Part shown: piece after piece, positions 6,480 through 10,186 of the stretch
How positions within the stretch are numbered: position 1 is the stretch's first letter
Layout of the letters: every line of letters begins with the position of its first letter
Source of the DNA: Patescibacteria group bacterium
GTDB taxonomy: Bacteria; Patescibacteriota; UBA1384
Length of the DNA: 10,186 nucleotides
Assembly: GCA_017992655.1 (NCBI GenBank)
Contig: JAGOOF010000017.1
Span: forward strand, 1-10,186
Direction: 5' to 3'
Position numbers and translations under genes: made by a program
Notes under the pieces: model-generated
What the model saw: only the letters and a program-made list of their open reading frames with translations
The model's database searches: none
What the model was told of the DNA's origin: nothing

Positions 6480-6723
6480 AATAAACATAGTACGAAAGAA
6501 TGACGCCTACCACCATGCCCAAAACAGTCACTCCCAGTGCTGCCCAGTGAATGGTGTTAGAGTAAGGGTTCAAGTGCCATTGGTAATAGCCAGGTGAACG
6601 CTGACGAAGCCACTCATGAGTCGGCACCATCATGGGAATAGAGGTGCGCGTGGAATTCTGGATCGCCGCGATTTTCCTATCTAATACAGCTGTTTGTACA
6701 GTTTCTTTGTGCTCTGAAAACAA
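6478..6723 (-). CDS. Small single-TM membrane protein, unknown
   Basis: An 81-aa protein with TTG start (6723) behind GGGAGGG (6733-6727). Residues 1-55 are hydrophilic with charged and Thr/Gln-rich stretches. One membrane helix runs from about 57 to 79, preceded by the motif NPYSNTIHW, and the C-terminal tail is only YVY. It lies 25 nt after the AI-2E-like gene on the same strand and ends in the shared terminator, so the two are very likely co-transcribed. I do not recognise a family. The N-terminus has no signal peptide, which favours an N-in tail-anchored topology (inference). Confidence 0.6.
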   Translation of the reverse strand: MFSEHKETVQTAVLDRKIAAIQNSTRTSIPMMVPTHEWLRQRSPGYYQWHLNPYSNTIHWAALGVTVLGMVVGVILSYYVY

Positions 6724-6748
6724 AAACCCTCCCTAGAAGTTCTTTTAG

Positions 6749-7762
6749 TTATTGCTCTTCTCGATTTGTCATACGTAGATACTCCTGCAATAACACCGAC
6801 AAAATGCCCACTAGCGGGATAGCTAAAATTGCTCCTCCTACCCCTAGCAAACGGCCACCAACTATAATAGCAATAATTATGACGATGGGGGAAACGCCGA
6901 TTGCCTTCTGCATCAACTTTGGCACAATAATTTGATTTTCTATTTGCTGAACCACTACAAACACTGCAACAATGACAACCAACATCCATATCGGCGCACC
7001 AACGGCAAAAGACAGGGCAACGGCAACCGCGGCGGCAATAATTGGGCCTAATACTGGTACTAACTCAAGCATGCCTGCTATTACCCCTAAAGCAAGTGAG
7101 TAAGGCGCCCCAACTGCCCACATGCAAACGCCGATAATGGTGCCAATAAATACCATCAAAACGAGTTGCCCCCGTAGCCAGTGGCCAATTTTTAACCCAA
7201 TTCGTTGCCCCATTTCCGCAACTTTTTCCCTGTTACGGCTGGGCAAAACGTTCATAATCGCCTTACGCACTCCCCTTTCTTCAAGTAGCAAATAAAAAGT
7301 TAGAGTGGCAATTGTTAGTGCGGTAACCAGCCCGCCGAAAAGAGTAATAGTAGCACCAATTACACCGTTAGTAAGGTTGTCTAAGCTGTTTGATATGGTA
7401 TTTAAAATCTGTTGCGAGGCCTTAGTATTATAGTTGTTTGAAAAATCGGTAAATTTATCGATGTAAACTGGAATGTTATTTGCGAGCTCCCCAATCTGTG
7501 AAACTAATGGCGGTATAACAATGTAAACAACAAGGCCCAAACCGGCAATTATGGCAAGAAAAACGATTAAAATGCTTAAGACCCTGGGAATACCCCATTT
7601 GCTCAAACGGGCAACACCAGGCTCAATTGCCACGGCCAGCAAAACCACCACAAAAAGCATTACGATGATATCGAGTAAATAATAAGCAAACCACAAACCC
7701 AAAACAAGGGCGATAGTCTTAACAATAGTTGACATCGATATTTCGACTTTATGATTAGCCAT
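6749..7762 (-). CDS. AI-2E family (TqsA/PerM-like) membrane protein
   Basis: A 337-aa polytopic membrane protein of the family once called UPF0118/DUF20. Members include TqsA (autoinducer-2 exporter), PerM and some Na+/H+ antiporters, so substrate cannot be assigned. Hydrophobic pairs lie near residues 10-45 and 60-85. A soluble loop of about 88-128 is typical of the family, followed by further helices near 130-160, 198-250 and 258-330. Signature blocks are visible: GMLELVPVLGPIIAA (230-244), QQIENQIIVPKLM (272-284) and VGGRLLGVGGAILAIPLVG (301-319). The gene is intact and of normal length. A consensus -10 lies directly before the ATG and no ribosome site is present, which suggests a leaderless message. 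The small TM gene follows in the same unit. Confidence 0.93.
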   Translation of the reverse strand: MANHKVEISMSTIVKTIALVLGLWFAYYLLDIIVMLFVVVLLAVAIEPGVARLSKWGIPRVLSILIVFLAIIAGLGLVVYIVIPPLVSQIGELANNIPVYIDKFTDFSNNYNTKASQQILNTISNSLDNLTNGVIGATITLFGGLVTALTIATLTFYLLLEERGVRKAIMNVLPSRNREKVAEMGQRIGLKIGHWLRGQLVLMVFIGTIIGVCMWAVGAPYSLALGVIAGMLELVPVLGPIIAAAVAVALSFAVGAPIWMLVVIVAVFVVVQQIENQIIVPKLMQKAIGVSPIVIIIAIIVGGRLLGVGGAILAIPLVGILSVLLQEYLRMTNREEQ

Positions 7763-7768
7763 AAGTTT

Positions 7769-7797
7769 ATTATAACAAATAAAAAATTTTGTAAAAA
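7769..7797 (-). promoter_or_regulatory. Promoter of the AI-2E-like gene, leaderless
   Basis: On the minus strand TATAAT (7774-7769) is a perfect -10, preceded by 17 nt and a poor -35 TTTTTA (7797-7792). Initiation 7 nt past the -10 falls on the A of the ATG at 7762. The intervening AAACTT holds no ribosome site. Confidence 0.6.
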
Positions 7798-7803
7798 TAG
7801 TGA

Positions 7804-7831
7804 TTGACTTTTTTTAAAAAAAGCATAAGAT
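7804..7831 (+). promoter_or_regulatory. Promoter of the orphan gene at 7863
   Basis: TTGACT (7804-7809) and TAAGAT (7826-7831) are spaced by 16 nt, with an alternative -10 GATAAT (7829-7834) at 19 nt. It is divergent from, and only a few bases away from, the promoter of the AI-2E-like gene, so both could share regulation. Confidence 0.6.
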
Positions 7832-7862
7832 AATCGTGGTGCCGGAAAAAGGAGGAGTGAGC

Positions 7863-8399
7863 GTGATAGTTCCGTGGAGTCACGGACGCAATGGGCATGG
7901 ACGCAATGGGATAGTGGCCGAGGTAGCTCGGCACGAGGATTTCTACCGCCAGTTTACGATTAGTGTAGTAGAAATGCCGGAAGATAAGCGCATCGTGCCG
8001 CTAGACAACCCGGCCGAATGGGAGGTTGAGTCAGAAGTCGAGGTAGGAAAAGATACAACCATCTACCTCGCCTATATCTCCTCTCCTGGCCAGTACCGCA
8101 CGATTGAGGCGTGCCTTGAGCACGTCGCCTATACACACAGAGGGGTTAGGTTCGCGCCCGATGCGTGTGCTTACACGCTCAGGCGTATGTGCCTAGCACT
8201 TCCCCCCAGGGAAAGGCCTTTGCCGGAGGCAGATGTAAGAACATTCTACCTCTTCCCAGGCACCCGTTACCGGTGCCTGCAAAGGTCGGTTTACATTCCG
8301 GCCATTGTAAACCCCTGGATCTACTCGAGGCCTATTTCTCTCGAACGGGCACCCGAAGGACGGGCGCATTACCTTGTAGCGTTTGTCGACGACAAATAG
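7863..8399 (+). CDS. Hypothetical protein, no recognised family
   Basis: A 178-aa protein from GTG 7863, placed 7 nt after GGAGG (7851-7855). The in-frame GTGs at 7836 and 7857 lie before or on that ribosome site. No signal peptide or membrane helix. The N-terminus has a perfect 5-residue tandem repeat, HGRNG-HGRNG. The middle is acidic with WEVESEVEVGKDTTIYLAYIS, which looks like beta strands. It has three Cys (in EACLEH, PDACAY, RRMCLA) plus YRCLQ near the end, and many Arg/Pro. It has its own promoter and terminator, so it is a single-gene unit. It is clearly richer in G+C at third positions than the neighbouring genes, which hints at transfer or different selection. I cannot assign a function. 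Confidence 0.7.
   Translation: MIVPWSHGRNGHGRNGIVAEVARHEDFYRQFTISVVEMPEDKRIVPLDNPAEWEVESEVEVGKDTTIYLAYISSPGQYRTIEACLEHVAYTHRGVRFAPDACAYTLRRMCLALPPRERPLPEADVRTFYLFPGTRYRCLQRSVYIPAIVNPWIYSRPISLERAPEGRAHYLVAFVDDK
7881..7910 (+). repeat. In-frame 15-bp tandem duplication
   Basis: Two adjacent 15-base copies ending GGACGCAATGGG differ at one base (CAC versus CAT, both His). They encode HGRNG twice at the N-terminus of the orphan gene. The synonymous difference shows the duplication is not brand-new. Confidence 0.8.
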
Positions 8400-8416
8400 A
8401 CCTCATCTCCCACTCA

Positions 8417-8446
8417 AGCCCCTCTTAAGAGGGGCTTTCACTTTTT
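8417..8446 (+). terminator. Terminator of the orphan gene
   Basis: AGCCCCTC-TTAA-GAGGGGCT is a perfect 8-bp stem (20-bp palindrome at 8417-8436), with TTCAC and then five T after it. It lies 18 nt past the stop. The T-run is slightly displaced, so efficiency is uncertain. It also separates this gene from the converging tRNA-Pro. Confidence 0.65.
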
Positions 8447-8473
8447 AGCTATAGATTTATTTATAAAACGAAT

Positions 8474-8548
8474 TGGTCGGGGTGGGCGGATTTGAACCGC
8501 CGGCCTCATCGTCCCGAACGATGCGCGCTACCACTGCGCTACACCCCG
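8474..8548 (-). tRNA. tRNA-Pro (anticodon CGG)
   Basis: A complete 75-nt cloverleaf on the minus strand: acceptor CGGGGTG/CACCCCG, D-arm region GTAGCGCAGTGGTAGCGC, anticodon stem CATCG/CGATG with loop TTCGGGA (anticodon CGG, proline), T-arm GGCGG-TTCAAAT-CCGCC, and encoded ACCA. The plus-strand frames starting at 8473 and 8492 are antisense readings of it. Confidence 0.95.
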
Positions 8549-8558
8549 TTTTACCGTT

Positions 8559-8564
8559 ATTATA
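8559..8564 (-). promoter_or_regulatory. -10 element of tRNA-Pro
   Basis: TATAAT on the minus strand lies 10 nt upstream of the tRNA 5' end. No convincing -35 is visible at 16-18 nt. Confidence 0.5.
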
Positions 8565-8610
8565 CTATCTTAACGCCCGATTACTATACTCTATTGTTCA
8601 GGATCGAGAA

Positions 8611-8653
8611 CCACCCCCGCCTGGGGCGGGGCAAGCCCACGGCAAGCGGGGTA
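8611..8653. repeat. GC-rich hairpin in inverted half-module
   Basis: Between GAGAA (8606-8610) and AACTA (8654-8658) lies a hairpin with CCCCGC/GCGGGG and outer ACCCC/GGGGT. Read on the minus strand it begins AGTTTACCCCG and ends GGTTCTC, the same layout as the inserts of modules 4, 8 and 10, so the half-module is in opposite orientation. Confidence 0.6.
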
Positions 8654-9093
8654 AACTATCTTCTTACTGTTCGAGGAGCCCGCCTTTTGGGCGAGGCAGG
8701 CTATGCGACCTGTGTTGAGCTTGTCGAAACACGAGAACTAAAGACCGTTACTCTTGCATTAAGGTGGTAGTTCTCACTCCGTTCGAACAGTATTGACCCC
8801 TTACTGTTCGAGGTGCCTGTATCGAGTGCAACGAGATATACTCACCGAGAACTATTGCCGTTGCCTGTGCACTAGCGTGGTAGTTCTCGCTCCCGCTCGA
8901 ACAGTAAAGGTTTTTTATTGTTCGAGAGAACTACGCGAAGCGTCATCTCGAGAACTATGAGACGTTGATACCGCAACCGACCGATAGTTCTCTCTCCCGC
9001 TCGAACAGTAAAGGTTTTATCGTTCGAGAGAACTACGCGAAGCGTCATCTCGAGAACTATTTACCGCCAATATTACACTAAACGAAATAGTTT

Positions 9094-9117
9094 ACCCCGT
9101 CCCCTTTAGGGCGGGGT
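9094..9117. repeat. GC hairpin inserted in module 4
   Basis: ACCCCG/CGGGGT (6 bp) enclose CCC/GGG and splits the inner arm TAGTT|CTC, leaving TAGTT before and TTCTC after, so TT is present on both sides. Confidence 0.7.
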
Positions 9118-9471
9118 TCTCACTGGGTACAGTTCGAACAGTATTGATTTTACTGTTCGAGGGATAATTCCCGAGAACTATTGCCGTTACTTTACCGTTC
9201 GAGATGCCTGTATCGAGTGCAACGAGATATACTCGCCGAGAACTATTGCCGTTGCCTGTGCACTAGCGTGGTAGTTCTCACTTCGTTCGAACAGTATTGA
9301 TTTTACTGTTCGAGAGAACTGCGCTAAGCGTCATCTCGAGAACTATGAGCCGTTGATACCGCAACCAACCGATAGTTCTCGCTCCCGCTCGAACAGTAAT
9401 GGTTTTTTATTGTTCGAGGTGTAGCCACCGAGAACTGTCAACCTCTGATACTATAACCTACGTGGTAGTTT

Positions 9472-9495
9472 ACCCCGTCCCCTTAGGGGCGGGGT
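9472..9495. repeat. GC hairpin inserted in module 8
   Basis: Same position and outer stem as in module 4, but the inner stem is CCCC-TTA-GGGG rather than CCC/GGG with a longer loop: one base change that extends pairing. The host module has a different loop (family E) and lacks the last six bases of its outer right arm. Confidence 0.7.
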
Positions 9496-9680
9496 TCTCA
9501 CTGGGTTCGATTTTTACTGTTCGAGGAATGGAATGACGAGAACTAAAGACCGTTACTCTTGCATTAAGGTGGTAGTTCTCACTTCGTTCGAACAGTATTG
9601 ATTTTACTGTTCGAGAGAACTACGCGAAGCGTCATCTCGAGAACTATTTACCGCCAATATTACACTAAACGAAATAGTTT

Positions 9681-9704
9681 ACCCCGTCCCCTTTAGGGCG
9701 GGGT
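9681..9704. repeat. GC hairpin inserted in module 10
   Basis: Identical to the module 4 insert. Modules 4 and 10 are nearly identical over their whole length (about 9022-9147 and 9608-9735), so this copy came by module duplication. Confidence 0.7.
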
Positions 9705-9821
9705 TCTCACTGGGGTACAGTTCGAACAGTATTGACCCCTTACTGTTCGAGGCGTACTCGCCGAGAACTATTGCCGTTGCCTGTGCACTAGCGTGGTAGT
9801 TCTCATTTCATTCGAACAGTA

Positions 9822-9861
9822 ATATATAGTTTCGTAACGTGCAAACAGCAAAAAAAAATAG
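9822..9861. other. Short A-rich spacer, nothing recognised
   Basis: Between the array and the terminal repeats is an AT-rich stretch with a nine-A run. I see no gene, terminator or promoter that I can support. Confidence 0.5.
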
Positions 9862-9915
9862 CCGTCGTGGCTCTGGCTTTCAATTCCTTTACTATTAAAA
9901 TATACTCAATACTTT
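9862..9915 (+). repeat. 54-bp direct repeat, copy 1
   Basis: It begins CCGTCGTGGCTCTGG, ends ATACTCAATACTTT, and is identical to 10133-10186. The copies are 271 bp apart and flank the tandem 48-bp repeats. Confidence 0.85.
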
Positions 9916-9920
9916 GTTGT

Positions 9921-10065
9921 GGTCGTAGACCATGAGCGTTCCAGTTGTTGAACAAATAGGAAGTCGAATGGTCGAAGACCATGAGCGTTCAAGTTGCTGG
10001 GCAACTGGAAGTCGAATGGTCGAAGACCATGAGCGTTCAAGTTGCTGGGCAACTGGAAGTCGAAT
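9921..10065. repeat. Three tandem 48/49-bp hairpin repeats
   Basis: Copies are 9921-9969 (49 bp, divergent), 9970-10017 and 10018-10065 (48 bp, identical). Each begins GGTCG.AGACCATGAGCG and ends GGAAGTCGAAT. Within a copy, GACCAT pairs with ATGGTC at the junction to the next copy, and AGTTGC-TGG-GCAACT forms an apical stem. In copy 1 the top pair C-G is replaced by T-A (AGTTGT/ACAAAT, with one mismatch), a compensatory change. Because 48 is a multiple of three, both strands show open repeated frames (9906-10154 minus, 9981-10169 plus); I do not count these as genes. Confidence 0.85.
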
Positions 10066-10132
10066 GGTACCCCCGGCAGGAATTGGTCACAAATAAATTC
10101 CTGCTGGAATTTTTCGCGACCCCGCCTCGCCA

Positions 10133-10186
10133 CCGTCGTGGCTCTGGCTTTCAATTCCTTTACTATTAAAATATACTCAATACTTT
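10133..10186 (+). repeat. 54-bp direct repeat, copy 2, ends at window edge
   Basis: A perfect second copy of 9862-9915. The window stops at the last base of identity that can be tested, so the repeat may be longer, with a 271-bp period continuing outside, or it may mark an unresolved assembly repeat. Confidence 0.85.

Larger units (their letters stand above)
8592..9821. repeat. Array of eleven nested palindromic modules
   Basis: Each module runs TACTGTTCGAG, side arm, GAGAACTA, a 26-28 nt loop, TAGTTCTC, a 5-13 nt bridge (plus an inserted hairpin in some), then TTCGAACAGTA or CTCGAACAGTA. The outer and inner arms are mutually complementary. Module starts: 8665, 8802, 8916, 9018, 9151 (cut short), 9193, 9304, 9408, 9515, 9605, 9741; a degenerate half-module lies at 8592-8658. 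Linkers are TTGATTT, TTGACCCCT or AAGG plus T-run, and are themselves hairpin loops because adjacent modules' outer arms also pair. Loop families by first bases: D AAGACC (modules 1, 9); A TTGCCG (2, 6, 11, cut in 5); B TGAG.CG (3, 7); C TTTACCG (4, 10); E TCAACC (8). Side arms carry small hairpins such as ACGC-GAA-GCGT and GGCG-TACT-CGCC. No protein gene is supported inside. Confidence 0.92.

Noticed and set aside
8473..8770. Two plus-strand frames (81 and 92 aa)
   Set aside because: They read tRNA-Pro antisense and then hairpin DNA; the GGFEPPASSSRT-like start is a well-known translation artefact of tRNA genes.
8592..9821. CRISPR array
   Set aside because: The loops are 26-28 nt, but they recur identically in several modules, and the flanking DNA is variable in length and palindromic at two levels. 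There is no constant repeat with unique spacers and no cas gene.
8665..9821. Integron attC array
   Set aside because: The paired arms around a loop resemble folded attC sites, but the GTTRRRY/RYYYAAC core pair is not seen consistently, modules abut each other with no cassette genes, and no integrase is present.
9906..10169. Repeat proteins on both strands (82 and 62 aa)
   Set aside because: The repeat length of 48 is a multiple of three, so both strands stay open by construction. There is no ribosome site, and the stems explain the conservation better.
8592..10186. Origin of replication or plasmid iteron region
   Set aside because: There is no dnaA, rep or DnaA-box cluster, and the repeats are long palindromes rather than short direct iterons. 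Only GC-skew data could revive the idea.

Overview
The window looks like a chromosomal piece of an AT-rich bacterium. The genes are short and tightly packed, use the standard code with TAA/TAG stops, both tRNAs carry an encoded CCA, and there is a one-piece tmRNA. The set of Lgt, a P2-type cation ATPase, an AI-2E family protein, a FAM173-like methyltransferase, possible leaderless starts and long arrays of extragenic palindromes would suit a Candidate Phyla Radiation/Patescibacteria genome. That placement is inference; no rRNA or ribosomal protein gene is present to confirm it.

Layout. 1-1400 (minus): an open frame cut by the left edge, then a two-domain kinase (nucleoside diphosphate kinase fused to a P-loop kinase of the dephospho-CoA-kinase type) with its own promoter. 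1500-1790: no gene; stacked hairpins and a 20-bp copy of the 3' end of the tmRNA gene, the signature expected of an integration site in ssrA. 1789-5713 (minus): a compact string of cation-ATPase, lgt and ssrA, with a 20-nt gene overlap, then a 22-nt gap, then the tmRNA and its terminator. From 5766 (plus) a membrane-anchored methyltransferase diverges from the ATPase, followed by tRNA-Val(GAC) and a two-way terminator. 6478-7762 (minus): an AI-2E family membrane protein and a small one-TM protein in one unit. 7863-8399 (plus): an orphan gene with its own promoter and terminator. 8474-8548 (minus): tRNA-Pro(CGG).

The last 1.6 kb has no credible protein gene and is the most unusual part. From 8592 to 9821 lies an array of about eleven nested palindromic modules plus one degenerate half-module. 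Each is bounded by TACTGTTCGAG and its complement, has an inner stem GAGAACTA/TAGTTCTC, and exposes a 26-28 nt loop. The loops fall into five recurring families. A GC-rich hairpin has been inserted at the same point of the inner stem in several modules. Beyond this come three tandem 48/49-bp hairpin repeats, and a 54-bp direct repeat whose second copy ends exactly at the window edge.

The genes of the centre are ordinary membrane and translation-quality functions: lipoprotein maturation, ion transport and ribosome rescue. I see no defence system, integrase or transposase gene. The hairpin array, the ssrA tail duplication and the kinase fusion are the parts that deserve follow-up.
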